From assembly GCF_005153485.1 (NCBI RefSeq), contig NZ_CP039740.1, positions 868,001 through 932,000 on the forward strand: a stretch of 64,000 bases of DNA, written 5' to 3'. Position 1 is the stretch's first letter. Each line of letters begins with the position of its first letter. A model generated the notes under the pieces. That model ran no database searches. It had not been told where the DNA came from and worked only from the letters and a program-made list of their open reading frames with translations. Positions 37,964-46,952 of the stretch are shown piece after piece. Both the position numbers and the translations under genes were made by a program. The stretch is from Pseudolabrys sp. FHR47 (lineage in GTDB: Bacteria; Pseudomonadota; Alphaproteobacteria; Rhizobiales; Xanthobacteraceae).

Positions 37964-38896
37964 GTGAAGCTCAGTCAACTCCGAGACATCGTGGCCGTGG
38001 CCGAACGCGGCAGTTTGCGCGCTGCCGCCCGCCATCTTGACCTCGCCCAGCCGGCGCTGACCCGCAGTGTGCGCGATCTCGAGCGCGAGCTCGGCGTGCC
38101 TTTGTTCGAGCGCCGCGCCCGCGGCATGATTCTGACGCCGATGGGTGCAGCTTTCGTACGCCGCGCCAATGCGGTGCTGAGCGAAGTGCGCCGGGCGCGC
38201 GATGAGGTCGAGCAGCTTCATGGCGGCACACGTGGCGAAGTCGTCGCCGGTCTGTCGATGGTGGCGTTGACGGCGTTGCTGCCGAAGGCGCTGCCGCTGT
38301 TTCGCGCCCGCTATCCCAACGTTCAGCTTCATCTCATCGAGGGCTGGTATACGACCCTCGAGAATGCGCTGCGTGATGGCAGCATGGATTTCTACGTCGG
38401 TCCGGAACCCGTGCAGGCGCCACCGGGCGACCTCGTGCAGGAATTGCTGTTCGAGAATGTCCGTATCGTCCTGGGCCGTAAAGGTCATCCGCTCGGTGAT
38501 GCGCATTCGCTGTCGCAACTTATCGACGCCGAATGGGCGACCACATCGGTTACCTTAAAGGCCGAGGAAGAGCTCAGCGAGTTGTTCAGCCGCTTCAATC
38601 TTCCGGCGCCGAAGCTGGCGCTGCGCAGCCAGTCGACCTTGACCTTGATGTCGTCACTGGCTGCGACGGATCTGCTGGCGATGGTGCCGGTCCAGTGGAT
38701 TCAATCGCCCTGGATCGGCGATCAGCTTGCGCGCATTCCGGTCCGCGAAAGCTTGCGCGCGCCGTCGATCGTCACCGTCCGCCGCGCCGGTCTGCCGCTG
38801 ACGCCGGCCGCCGAATATCTGCTCGATCTGATGCGGCGCAATGTGCCCGGCGCGGCGAAGCAGGCCAAGAAGGAGCGTAGCGGCAAGGCGCGCTGA
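37964..38896 (+). CDS. LysR family transcriptional regulator
   Basis: 310 residues. GTG 37964 is chosen because the protein then begins MKLSQLRDIVAVAERGSLRAAARHL-like helix-turn-helix sequence at once (kept here only in part), whereas the upstream extension overlaps the regulatory repeats. LAQPALTRSVRDLERELG is the recognition helix region. Likely activator of the divergent monooxygenase–TRAP operon. Ends four bases before the convergent hmuV stop. Confidence 0.88.
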   Translation: MKLSQLRDIVAVAERGSLRAAARHLDLAQPALTRSVRDLERELGVPLFERRARGMILTPMGAAFVRRANAVLSEVRRARDEVEQLHGGTRGEVVAGLSMVALTALLPKALPLFRARYPNVQLHLIEGWYTTLENALRDGSMDFYVGPEPVQAPPGDLVQELLFENVRIVLGRKGHPLGDAHSLSQLIDAEWATTSVTLKAEEELSELFSRFNLPAPKLALRSQSTLTLMSSLAATDLLAMVPVQWIQSPWIGDQLARIPVRESLRAPSIVTVRRAGLPLTPAAEYLLDLMRRNVPGAAKQAKKERSGKAR

Positions 38897-38899
38897 TGT

Positions 38900-39697
38900 T
38901 CAGGCGCGCAGCCGTTCGGCGCGATGTGGCAGCACGAAAGGCGCGCCGGCTTGCGGCATCAGCCCGACGGCCGATGACACGCCGAAGACTCGGCTCACTG
39001 TGCCGTCGTTGATCGTGTCGGCCGGTGCGCCGTCCGCGGCGAGGCGGCCATTCCCGAGCACGATGATCCGATCGGCCACCAGCGCGGCGAGATTGAGATC
39101 GTGAACGATGGCGATCACCGTGGTGCCGCGCGCGCTGCATTGCTTCGCGACCGATACCAGATCGAGCTGGTGCCGCAGGTCGAGGCTGGCCGTCGGTTCG
39201 TCAAGCATGAGAATGCCGGGGCCGTGCGCTTCCTCGCCGCAGGCGAGCTGCACCATGACGCGGGCGAAGTGCACGCGCTGCTGCTCGCCGCCCGACAAGG
39301 TGCCGATGATGCGATCTTGAAAGCCGGTGAGGTCCACGGCGGCGAGCGCCGCTTCCGCCATGGCGTCGATGGCTTTGCCGCGGCGGTCGCCGGCGCCCAT
39401 GCGCACGATTTCGAGCACGGTGAAGGGAAATGTCACGGTGACGTGCTGCGACAGCACGGCGCGGCGCAAAGCCAGTTCGCGCGGCTGCCAGGCCTGCGGT
39501 GCGCGGCCTTTGAGCAGAATGGCGCCGTCGGTCGGTGCGATCTCGCCGGACATTGCGCGCAGCAGCGTCGATTTGCCGGCGCCATTCGGGCCGATCACGG
39601 CGACGGTTTCGCCTTGCGTGACCTTGAAGGACACGCCGTCGAGCAGGCGCTTGGCGCCGACCTTCACCGATAATGCGTTGACGTCGATCGCGTTCAT
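38900..39697 (-). CDS. hmuV: Heme ABC transporter ATP-binding protein HmuV
   Basis: 265-residue cytoplasmic ATPase: Walker A GPNGAGKST, signature LSGGEQQRV, Walker B ILMLDEPTASLD, switch histidine in IVHDLN. The ATG at 39697 overlaps the HmuU stop by four bases and gives MNAIDVNALSVKVGAKRLL. It powers import of heme across the inner membrane with HmuU and HmuT. Last gene of the hemP-hmuTUV operon. Confidence 0.95.
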   Translation of the reverse strand: MNAIDVNALSVKVGAKRLLDGVSFKVTQGETVAVIGPNGAGKSTLLRAMSGEIAPTDGAILLKGRAPQAWQPRELALRRAVLSQHVTVTFPFTVLEIVRMGAGDRRGKAIDAMAEAALAAVDLTGFQDRIIGTLSGGEQQRVHFARVMVQLACGEEAHGPGILMLDEPTASLDLRHQLDLVSVAKQCSARGTTVIAIVHDLNLAALVADRIIVLGNGRLAADGAPADTINDGTVSRVFGVSSAVGLMPQAGAPFVLPHRAERLRA

Positions 39698-40782
39698 AGC
39701 CCGGCCAATCCGCGCTGGCGCAGCAGCAGGACGAGGAAGAAGGGCGCGCCGACCAGCGCCGTCAGCACGCCGATCGGCACCTCGGCCGGGGCGGCGATGG
39801 TGCGTGCGGCCGTGTCGGCCGCGAGCAGCAGGATCGCGCCCAGGATAGCCGAGGCCGGCAGCAGCCTCCGATGTCCAGGTCCAATGACGAGGCGCAGGAG
39901 ATGCGGGACGACGATGCCGACGAAGCCGACGACACCGGCGAAAGCCACGGCGGCGCCCGTCATCGCTGCGATCAGCACGATAGCGACGCGCTTCAAACGT
40001 TCGACGGCGATGCCCATGTGAAAGGCCTCGGACTCGCCGAGCACGAGAAGGTCGAGACCGCGGCCGATGAAGGGCACGGCGGCCAGCATGGCGAGCAGGA
40101 ACGGCGCGATCAGCGATACTTTCTCCCAAGTCGCGCCGCCGAGCGAGCCGAGCATCCAGAAGGTGATGTCGCGCAAGGCGCGGTCGTCGGCGATGAACAC
40201 CAGAAGTCCGATGCCGGCATTGGCCAGCGCGGCAATGGCGAGGCCCGCCAGCAGGAAGATGGCGATTGAGGTGATGCGGCCGCGACTCGCCAGCCTTTGC
40301 AGGATCGCGGTCGTGACGAGTGAGCCGCCGAACGCGGCGAGAGGCAGAATGGCAAAAGATACGGGCATCGACTTCTGCGCCATGCGGTCGCCGATGACGA
40401 TCGAGGTGGCGGCCGCGAGCGCGCCGCCGCTGGACACGCCAACCAACGCCGGATCGGCCAACGGATTGCGGAACAGGCCCTGCATGATGGCGCCGCTCGC
40501 GGCCAGCATGGCGCCGATGACGATCGCAATGGCGATGCGTGGCAGACGCACTGACAATAGAACCAGCCGGTCGCGCTCGGTCATGGCCACCGGGTCGGCG
40601 AAGCCCAGCGCCGCCGGAATGCGCTCGAGCGGAATGCCGGCGCCGCCGATCGCCGTTGCTGCGACGACGACGATCAACAGGATCGACAGAAGAATCGGAA
40701 ACAGCAGCGGGCCGGCCAGCAGCGCGCGCAGCCGCGATCCGGCCGGCCGTGCGATCAGTCCGCTGACGACAGCGTCGCTCAT
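39694..40782 (-). CDS. hmuU: Heme ABC transporter permease HmuU
   Basis: 362-residue FecCD-type permease with about ten helices; family blocks VRLPRIAIAIVIGAMLAASG, FRNPLADPALVGVSSGGALA, and GFVGIVVPHLLRLVIGPGHR. The ATG at 40782 overlaps the HmuT stop (ATGA) and is preferred over a GTG three codons upstream. Confidence 0.95.
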   Translation of the reverse strand: MSDAVVSGLIARPAGSRLRALLAGPLLFPILLSILLIVVVAATAIGGAGIPLERIPAALGFADPVAMTERDRLVLLSVRLPRIAIAIVIGAMLAASGAIMQGLFRNPLADPALVGVSSGGALAAATSIVIGDRMAQKSMPVSFAILPLAAFGGSLVTTAILQRLASRGRITSIAIFLLAGLAIAALANAGIGLLVFIADDRALRDITFWMLGSLGGATWEKVSLIAPFLLAMLAAVPFIGRGLDLLVLGESEAFHMGIAVERLKRVAIVLIAAMTGAAVAFAGVVGFVGIVVPHLLRLVIGPGHRRLLPASAILGAILLLAADTAARTIAAPAEVPIGVLTALVGAPFFLVLLLRQRGLAGL

Positions 40783-41756
40783 TCGACGCACGCGCCTTTG
40801 CCGCCCGCCTGCTCGGAGGGCAGGGGCGCAGCGCTCTTGAGTTCGGGATAAAGCGTCAGCGCCAGGTCGCGCGCGGCGCGCGCGGTGCGCGGTCCGAAGC
40901 CGAGCAGATAAAGACCGTCCATCGAAACGAAGGCTTTCGTGGCGGCAGCGGGGGTCGCCGCGAGCGCCGGTTGCGCGAACACGGTGTCGGCGCTGAGTTC
41001 GCCGGGGCCGCCGCGGCTGATGGTGACGATCACATCGGGACGGGCGGCGATCACCGTTTCGTCGGTGATCTGCTTGTAGGATTCATGACCGTGGAACACG
41101 TTTACGGCGCCGGCCATCGTGATGATGCCATCAGCCGCGGTACCGCGCCCCGCCGCCATGACGCGGCCGTTGATAAAGGACAGCATGAACAGCACGCGCT
41201 TGGGGGTCTTGATGCCGGCACGAATCTTCTCTAGCGCGGCGACGTCGTTGTGGACCTGGGTGGCGAGGCAGGCCGCACGTTCGGTTGCACCGACTACTTT
41301 GCCGATCAGCTTGATCTTCTCGACGATGCCGGCTTCCGTATAGGTGTCCGGAATGACCACGAGCGGCACTTTGGCCGCTTCCAGGACATTGATCGTTTCC
41401 TTCGGACCCGAGCCGGCAATGGCGATCATCACGCTCGGATTGAGGCCGAGCACGCCTTCCGCCGACAATTGGCGCATGTAGCCGACATTAGGCTTCTCTT
41501 TCATCGCCTGCGGCGGGTAGAGGCTGGTCGTATCGACGCCGACGATGTCCTTGCCGTGACCGAGAGCGTAAAGAATCTCTGTCACCGCGCCGCCGATCGA
41601 AACGATGCGGCTTGTGTCGCGGATCGTGATGCTGCGTCCGGTTGCGTCGGTCGCTGTCGTTTGCGCTAGAGCCGGCGCGGCGAGCGTCATCGCGACGGCA
41701 AATACAAGGACCCGCGCGAGTGCACCGCGAAGTGTTGTCTGGAAGCTACAGTGCAT
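40779..41756 (-). CDS. hmuT: Periplasmic heme-binding protein HmuT
   Basis: 325 residues, Sec signal peptide ending near APALA-QT at residue 31. Class III binding-protein fold (TroA/BtuF-like): RIVSIGGAVTEILYALG, VGVDTTSLYPPQA, RPDVIVTISRGG. It hands heme from the outer-membrane receptor to HmuUV. The C-terminus ends GGKGACVE. hemP lies 16 bases upstream. Confidence 0.93.
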   Translation of the reverse strand: MHCSFQTTLRGALARVLVFAVAMTLAAPALAQTTATDATGRSITIRDTSRIVSIGGAVTEILYALGHGKDIVGVDTTSLYPPQAMKEKPNVGYMRQLSAEGVLGLNPSVMIAIAGSGPKETINVLEAAKVPLVVIPDTYTEAGIVEKIKLIGKVVGATERAACLATQVHNDVAALEKIRAGIKTPKRVLFMLSFINGRVMAAGRGTAADGIITMAGAVNVFHGHESYKQITDETVIAARPDVIVTISRGGPGELSADTVFAQPALAATPAAATKAFVSMDGLYLLGFGPRTARAARDLALTLYPELKSAAPLPSEQAGGKGACVE

Positions 41757-41772
41757 CGGATTTCTCGCGCCG

Positions 41773-41979
41773 TTACTTGGTGAGGATCAGTTTGTTCTGC
41801 GCCGTGAGGCGCAGCCGGTAAGTCTCGTCGCCATGCGCAATGGTGATTTCGCGAGTGCCGGCAAACAGCGCGCGGCTATCAATGCGGTTTTCGCTAAGTG
41901 AAACACTGCGCGCGGTATCGGTATGACTTGCACTCAGTGTCACATTGCTTCGGCCATCGGCGGCCTTTTCATCGCTCAT
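41773..41979 (-). CDS. hemP: Hemin uptake protein HemP
   Basis: 68-residue small basic protein with the HemP signature near the C-terminus: IDSRALFAG, then ETYRLRLTAQNKLILTK. HemP proteins accompany heme-uptake operons and act in their expression or uptake; in Burkholderia and Bradyrhizobium relatives they take part in activating the hmuR gene. First gene of the leftward heme operon, facing hmuR across an AT-rich control region. Confidence 0.93.
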   Translation of the reverse strand: MSDEKAADGRSNVTLSASHTDTARSVSLSENRIDSRALFAGTREITIAHGDETYRLRLTAQNKLILTK

Positions 41980-42031
41980 CGCCGTCGCTCTCGTAGTATT
42001 CGTAATGTTATGCCATGTTGTTGCTTATAAT

Positions 42032-42046
42032 TTTGAGCCATTTTAA
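42032..42046. promoter_or_regulatory. ICE/Irr-box-like motif, weaker copy
   Basis: TTTGAGCCATTTTAA compared with the iron-control-element pattern TTAGAA-N3-TTCTAA keeps nine of twelve fixed positions. It lies 42 bases from the second box in the hemP/hmuR divergent region. Confidence 0.5.
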
Positions 42047-42073
42047 ACTACGAATACATGGCGATCCGCTAGT

Positions 42074-42088
42074 TTAGAGCATTTATAA
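42074..42088. promoter_or_regulatory. ICE/Irr-box-like motif
   Basis: TTAGAGCATTTATAA keeps ten of twelve fixed positions of TTAGAA-N3-TTCTAA, the iron control element first described between hmuR and hmuT of Bradyrhizobium japonicum and bound by Irr. Placement between the two divergent heme transcripts and the AT-rich context support a real site. Confidence 0.65.
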
Positions 42089-42253
42089 CTTGTTTATTCA
42101 TGCCTTGACCTCAGTAATACACGGTCGTTACAAAGGCAAACATTTGCTGCGGTAAGCAGTTCAAAAAGCCAGCCAGCCCGGTGGTCCCGAATGAGGTCCG
42201 CCTGCCAGCCCGCCGAAAAATCCAAAAACACCGGCTACGGGTTGGGGGTCGAC

Positions 42254-44464
42254 ATGACTGTGCTTCGCGGGAGCGCCATTGCGCTTCTGGTTTCGGTTTC
42301 ATCAATGGCGTTGACGTTGGGCGAGCGGTCAGCGTCCGCTCAGGAAGCTCTGGTGCTCGATCCGATCACCGTTCTGGCGACCAAGACGCCGGAGAAGGCG
42401 ACCGACTCGCTGGCTCCGGTCAGTGTCATTGGCCAGGACAAAATCCAGACAACCCAGCCCAAGCGAGTGTCCGATCTCTTCTATTATGTGCCCGGCCTGT
42501 GGACCCAGGATCGCGGCGACGATCCGGCCACCACCATCAACATCCGCGGCCTGCAGGACTTCGGTCGCGTCGCCACCATTGTCGACGGTGCGCGGCAGAA
42601 CTATCAGCGCTCCGGTCACGGTGCGCAGGGCTCGTTTTTTCTCGATCCTGAACTGATCGGCAGCGTCGACGTTGTGCGCGGCCCGACCGCGAACATCTAC
42701 GGCTCAGGCGCCATTGGCGGCGTGGTGTCATTCCAGACGAAGGACATCAACGACGTTCTGCGCCCCGGCGAAAAGTGGGGCTTCGATGTCGGTGTGGCCG
42801 GCGGGACCAATCAGCAGCAAGGCCGGATATCGACGTTTGGCGGCGTGCGGGTCAATCCGAAACTCGATCTTTTCACGGGCGCCATCTATCGCTCCCAGCA
42901 GAACTACAAGGACGGCGCCGGCACCGAGGTCGGCAATACCGGACTGAACGCGTCGAGCGGTCTGCTCAAGGTGACGGTGCGTCCGGCGGATGGCCACGAG
43001 GTCAAGTTCGGTGGCCTGTTCCAGGAGGATCTTTACTCGACTGGCCAGATCAACCGCGGTCCGACCACGACGGCGGCCCAGCGCGCGCTCTATCAGGGCT
43101 CGTCGGTGTACGATTCCGTCACCAAGAACTACCAGGGCACTTTGCGCTGGAAGTACAGCAGGCCGGAGGATCGGCTGTTCGACTTTGATCTCGGTCTTTA
43201 CGCCACGCGCACGGCGACCGACCAGTGGAAATCCTATCACTACAGCACGTCTGGCGCCGCCTATTGCGGCGGCGGCACTGGCAACAACATCTCAGGCTGC
43301 GTCGGTGATCCGCGCAGCTATCAGATCGACACCGTTGGATTCGATTTCAGCAATACGTCTCGCGTCGCGATTGCGGGCTGGGAGAACGCCTTCACCTACG
43401 GCATCGACGGGTTCCAGGATGACGTCGCGACGGCGGACTCGCGCGGCAATTCCAACGTCACCACGCCCGGCGGCAAGCGCACCGTGTCCGGCGGCTTCCT
43501 GCAGTGGAAAGCCAACTATTCGAGCTGGCTGGAGATCATTAGCGCGGCGCGTTATGATCATTATCGACTGGAGTCGGCCAGCACGACCACCGATGGCAGC
43601 CGCGTGTCGCCGAAGATCACCGTGGGTATCACGCCGGTCCCCGGTATCACGCCTTACGTCAGCTATGCCGAAGGCTATCGCGCACCGTCGATCACGGAAA
43701 CCCTGATCGCCGGCGCCCACGCCACCGGTGGCGGTCCGACCTTCTTCAACTGTCCGGATGGCTCGTCGGGCCTGTTCTGTTTCCTGCCGAATCCGAATCT
43801 TCGTCCCGAGGTCGGCAAGAACAAGGAAGTCGGCATCAACTTCAAGTTCGATAGCATCGCCACCAAGGGCGACACGTTCCGCGCCAAGGTCAACGTCTTC
43901 CAGAACGATGTCGAAGATTACATCGATCTGGTCGCATCGGCGCCGACGCCAGTGCCGCCGTTCGGTTCCTATTCGCAATACTACCAGTACCAGAACATTC
44001 CGAGCGCCCGCATCCGTGGCCTTGAAGCCGAGGTCAATTACGATGCCGGTCTCTGGTTCATCGGTGTGAACGGCACGCTGCAGAAGGGCGAGAACACCCA
44101 GACTGGGGTCGGCCTCGCCACGATCCAGCCGGCGCGGGTGACCACCACCGGCGGCGTGCGCCTGCTCGACCGCAAGCTGACTTTGTCGGCGCAGTGGTCG
44201 TCGGTCGCGGCCAACACGGACATCCCGGCAGGTTACGTTCCGTCGACGTCGTACAATCTGGTCAATCTCTACGCGACCTATCAGGCGACCAAGGATGTAC
44301 TGATCAATCTCGGCATCGACAATGTCTTCAACGAATACTACCGGCCTTACGCCATCCCGGGTTCCTCGACCGACGGCACGACCCAGAACGACATTCTGTG
44401 GACCGCGCCGGGACCCGGCATCACCTACAAGGCCGCTGTGAAAGTTCACTTCGGTGGAGTGTGA
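42254..44464 (+). CDS. hmuR: TonB-dependent heme receptor HmuR
   Basis: 736 residues as chosen. ATG 42254 follows GGGTTGGGGG and gives a signal peptide MTVLRGSAIALLVSVSS ending near SASA-QEA; an ATG at 42191 would add 21 polar residues. A TonB-box-like LDPITVLATK follows, then the plug domain and a 22-strand barrel. The heme-receptor motifs YRAP (about residue 476) and NPNL (about 513) are both present; these flank the heme-binding histidine region in HmuR/HemR receptors. It carries heme through the outer membrane. Confidence 0.95.
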   Translation: MTVLRGSAIALLVSVSSMALTLGERSASAQEALVLDPITVLATKTPEKATDSLAPVSVIGQDKIQTTQPKRVSDLFYYVPGLWTQDRGDDPATTINIRGLQDFGRVATIVDGARQNYQRSGHGAQGSFFLDPELIGSVDVVRGPTANIYGSGAIGGVVSFQTKDINDVLRPGEKWGFDVGVAGGTNQQQGRISTFGGVRVNPKLDLFTGAIYRSQQNYKDGAGTEVGNTGLNASSGLLKVTVRPADGHEVKFGGLFQEDLYSTGQINRGPTTTAAQRALYQGSSVYDSVTKNYQGTLRWKYSRPEDRLFDFDLGLYATRTATDQWKSYHYSTSGAAYCGGGTGNNISGCVGDPRSYQIDTVGFDFSNTSRVAIAGWENAFTYGIDGFQDDVATADSRGNSNVTTPGGKRTVSGGFLQWKANYSSWLEIISAARYDHYRLESASTTTDGSRVSPKITVGITPVPGITPYVSYAEGYRAPSITETLIAGAHATGGGPTFFNCPDGSSGLFCFLPNPNLRPEVGKNKEVGINFKFDSIATKGDTFRAKVNVFQNDVEDYIDLVASAPTPVPPFGSYSQYYQYQNIPSARIRGLEAEVNYDAGLWFIGVNGTLQKGENTQTGVGLATIQPARVTTTGGVRLLDRKLTLSAQWSSVAANTDIPAGYVPSTSYNLVNLYATYQATKDVLINLGIDNVFNEYYRPYAIPGSSTDGTTQNDILWTAPGPGITYKAAVKVHFGGV

Positions 44465-44538
44465 GTTGATGAACCGCCGGATTGAAGGCTTTGCTACACT
44501 AACCCGCGCCAGCAAGCGCCAGCCAAAAGGGTAACGTC

Positions 44539-44883
44539 ATGTCCCAGTTTATCGCGATGAACCGTTTCAAGGTGAAGAAGGGTTCCGAGGAGGCTTTCGA
44601 GAAAGTGTGGTCGAGCCGCGAGTCCTATCTCGACCGCATGCCGGGCTTCGTGGAATTCCACCTGCTCAAGGGCCCGGAAGCGGAAGATCACACGCTCTAT
44701 TCGTCGCACACCGTGTGGCAGAGCAAGGCCAATTTCGAGGCCTGGACCAAATCGGAAGAATTCCGTGCGGCGCATGCCCGCGCCGGTAACGACTCGAGCA
44801 GCGCGCCGCTCTATATCGGCCACCCGCAGTTCGAGGGCTTCGAGGTCAAGCTCACGCAGACCAACAAGGCCGCCGTCGCCTGA
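44539..44883 (+). CDS. Heme-degrading monooxygenase, IsdG/HmuQ-like (ABM fold)
   Basis: 114-residue ferredoxin-like ABM domain. MSQFIAMNRFKVKKGSEEAFE, GFVEFHLLKG and DHTLYSSHTVWQ match the IsdG/HmuQ/HmuD group that opens the heme ring to release iron. Conserved Asn, Trp and His of the family appear in MNRF, HTVW and the histidine-containing later helix. Directly after hmuR and before a HutX-like carrier, so it would process imported heme in the cytoplasm. Confidence 0.85.
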   Translation: MSQFIAMNRFKVKKGSEEAFEKVWSSRESYLDRMPGFVEFHLLKGPEAEDHTLYSSHTVWQSKANFEAWTKSEEFRAAHARAGNDSSSAPLYIGHPQFEGFEVKLTQTNKAAVA

Positions 44884-44914
44884 CGGCGGCGCCTTCTTTG
44901 CGCGAGTAGCAACA

Positions 44915-45436
44915 ATGTCCGACACATTGACGGCGGCGCCCGATCTGCGAGCGAAGCTCGCGGCCGAGCCGGGCGTCGTCATTGAAACCTTCGCCGAGGA
45001 AAATGGCGTCACCTGCCGCGAGGTCGTCGAGGCAATGCCGCCTTCGATGATCCGCTTCGCCAAAGGGGATTTTTCCACCACCGCGGCCTTCGTCGAGGTG
45101 ATGGGCGAGGTCGCCGCCTGGGGCGACGTCACCTTCATCGTTCACACCGACGATGGCATCTTCGAATTCGGCGGGCCGATCCCGCCGGGCTCGGAGGCGC
45201 GCAATTTCTATAACCTCTCCGGCGCCAAGGGTCTGCACGGTCATCTGCGCGCCGAACGCTGCGCCGGCATCTGCTTCATGGAGAGGCCGTTCTTCGGGCG
45301 GCTGTCGGCGTCGATCCTGCTGTTCAATCGCGACGGCGGCATCATGTTCAAGATTTTCGTCGGCCGCGACGACAAGCGCGAATTGCTGCCGGATCAGCTC
45401 GCCGCGTTCCGCAAGCTCGCCGACAAAATGTGCTGA
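44915..45436 (+). CDS. HutX/HugX-family heme utilisation cytosolic carrier protein
   Basis: 173 residues. The ATG at 44915 is the first start in frame after the preceding gene. Blocks CREVVEAMPPSMI, GDVTFIVHTDDGIFEFGG, NLSGAKGLHGHLRAERCAGICFMERPFFGR and MFKIFVGRDDKRELL-type segments identify the HutX/ChuX fold, which binds heme in the cytoplasm and passes it to degrading enzymes. It ends the heme locus. Confidence 0.88.
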   Translation: MSDTLTAAPDLRAKLAAEPGVVIETFAEENGVTCREVVEAMPPSMIRFAKGDFSTTAAFVEVMGEVAAWGDVTFIVHTDDGIFEFGGPIPPGSEARNFYNLSGAKGLHGHLRAERCAGICFMERPFFGRLSASILLFNRDGGIMFKIFVGRDDKRELLPDQLAAFRKLADKMC

Positions 45437-45442
45437 AACGTA

Positions 45443-45486
45443 GCGTTTTCAAGCGAAGTGGATACCGGTTCGCGTTAAGAAAACGC
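45443..45486. repeat. Palindromic intergenic repeat of Bradyrhizobium type
   Basis: Nested arms GCGTTTTC with GAAAACGC and GCGAA with TTCGC around GTGGATACCGG. The GAAGTGGATACCGGTTCGCG core is a form often seen between genes in Bradyrhizobium-like chromosomes. It directly follows the HutX-like stop. Confidence 0.8.
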
Positions 45487-45561
45487 GTCTGAAAAACGCC
45501 ACGCCGCCGCCTGACAAAGGTCAAGGCGGCGGCCCGGCTTTCTGCTAAACGTGTCGTCGCC

Positions 45562-45891
45562 ATGAGTCGGGAACGACACATTCTCGCCGCCTTTGCCGCC
45601 GCCGCGCTTCTTGCGGGGATGGTAGAAGCCCGCGCCCAGGAGCCGGCCGCCCGCGGCCGCGCCTTGCTCAAGGAATACTGCGCGCGCTGTCACGCCATCG
45701 ATCGGCTCGATACGAGCCCCCATCGGGCGGCGCCGCCGTTCCGTGTTATCGGCGAGAGCTTCGATCTCGATCGGTTCGCGCGGCAACTGCGCCGGGGGCT
45801 GGCGTCGTCGCATCCCGACATGCCGGAATTCCACTTCAATGCCGACGACGCCGATGCCGTCGTCGCCTATCTGCGAACGATCCAGCAGTAG
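45562..45891 (+). CDS. Small c-type cytochrome
   Basis: 109 residues: Sec signal peptide (ILAAFAAAALLAGMVEARA), then one heme-attachment site CARCH near residue 40, a Pro-rich middle (SPHRAAPPF) and a C-terminal methionine in SHPDMPEF that could be the sixth iron ligand. Soluble periplasmic class I cytochrome c. Electron partner unknown. Confidence 0.9.
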   Translation: MSRERHILAAFAAAALLAGMVEARAQEPAARGRALLKEYCARCHAIDRLDTSPHRAAPPFRVIGESFDLDRFARQLRRGLASSHPDMPEFHFNADDADAVVAYLRTIQQ

Positions 45892-45896
45892 CCCGA

Positions 45897-46868
45897 TCAC
45901 CGATCGAGCGTGATCTCGTCGTCCTTGGCGCGCGACACGCAGATCATCATCGTGTCGGCTTTTTCGGCATGCGACAGCACCAGATCGCGATGATCGACCT
46001 CGCCGGCGAGCACCTTGACACGGCAGGTGCCGCAGGTACCGGTCTCGCACGAACTCGGTACCTCGAAGCCCGCGCCGCGCAGCACATCGAGGATGGATTT
46101 GTCGGCCGGCACGTCGAGCGTCTTGCCGGACTTCGCCAGCTTGACGCGGAAGGCATGATCGCCGCCGGGCGGTTTGGCCGCTGGCGCGAAGGCTTCGAAG
46201 TGTAGGGCCGTCGGCGACCAGTGATCGGTCAACTCGCGAACGGTCTCCATGAGCGGACGCGGACCGCAGCAGTAGAGATGCTCGCGGTTCTGCCGTTCTT
46301 TCAGATATGAGCTGAAGTCGAAGGCGCGGGCGGGATCGCCATGGTCGTAATGAATGGTGACGAAGTCCTTGAACTCCGGCGCCGATAAGTCCTCACGGAA
46401 CGGCGCCATCTCCGGCGAATGCGCGATGTAGATCAGGCGGAAACGCTTACCGGCGCGGTGCACGTGCCGGATCATCGACATGATCGGAGTAATGCCGATA
46501 CCGCCGGCGATGAACAGGAAGTCCTGGGCGCGCGGCGGCAGCCCGAAGACGTTGACCGGCTCGCCGACCATGACGATATCGCCGGCTTTGGTCCGGTCGA
46601 TCAACTCGCCGGAGGCGCCGCTGCCGCTGCTCTCGCGCTTGACCGCAACCTGGTAGCGGTCGCGCTCGGCCGGATCGTTGCACAGCGAATATTTGCGGAT
46701 TGCGCCGTTCGGCACGCGGACTGGAATATAGGCGCCCGCGGAAAATTCCGGCAGGGCCTGCCCGCCGTTCCCCTGAAACTCGAACAAATGAACACCGTCG
46801 GCGATCGGGTCATTGCGGGTGACGCGCAGCGGCATCATCCGCGGGTCGAGGCTGGCGTCGTGGCTCAC
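45897..46868 (-). CDS. PDR/VanB family ferredoxin-type oxidoreductase
   Basis: 323 residues in the phthalate-dioxygenase-reductase order: FMN/FNR-like domain (RKYSLCND), NAD-binding domain (IAGGIGITPIMSMI), then a C-terminal 2Fe-2S ferredoxin with cluster cysteines in CETGTCGTC and a late cysteine in MICVSR. It feeds electrons to ring-hydroxylating or demethylating oxygenases. GTG 46868 is chosen, five bases after GGAG, over an earlier GTG two codons upstream. No oxygenase partner is adjacent. Confidence 0.9.
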   Translation of the reverse strand: MSHDASLDPRMMPLRVTRNDPIADGVHLFEFQGNGGQALPEFSAGAYIPVRVPNGAIRKYSLCNDPAERDRYQVAVKRESSGSGASGELIDRTKAGDIVMVGEPVNVFGLPPRAQDFLFIAGGIGITPIMSMIRHVHRAGKRFRLIYIAHSPEMAPFREDLSAPEFKDFVTIHYDHGDPARAFDFSSYLKERQNREHLYCCGPRPLMETVRELTDHWSPTALHFEAFAPAAKPPGGDHAFRVKLAKSGKTLDVPADKSILDVLRGAGFEVPSSCETGTCGTCRVKVLAGEVDHRDLVLSHAEKADTMMICVSRAKDDEITLDR

Positions 46869-46952
46869 AGGCACTCCGGTAGGATCTCTTGACTAGCCTC
46901 ACAGGTGGCCGTTTTTGGCGGCCACTGCAAGCTCCGGAGTTTCACTTAGGTC

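Noticed and set aside
46906..46924. Hairpin TGGCCG/CGGCCA after the subtilase gene as a terminator
   Set aside because: Six-pair stem with no U-run beyond it; too weak to call.
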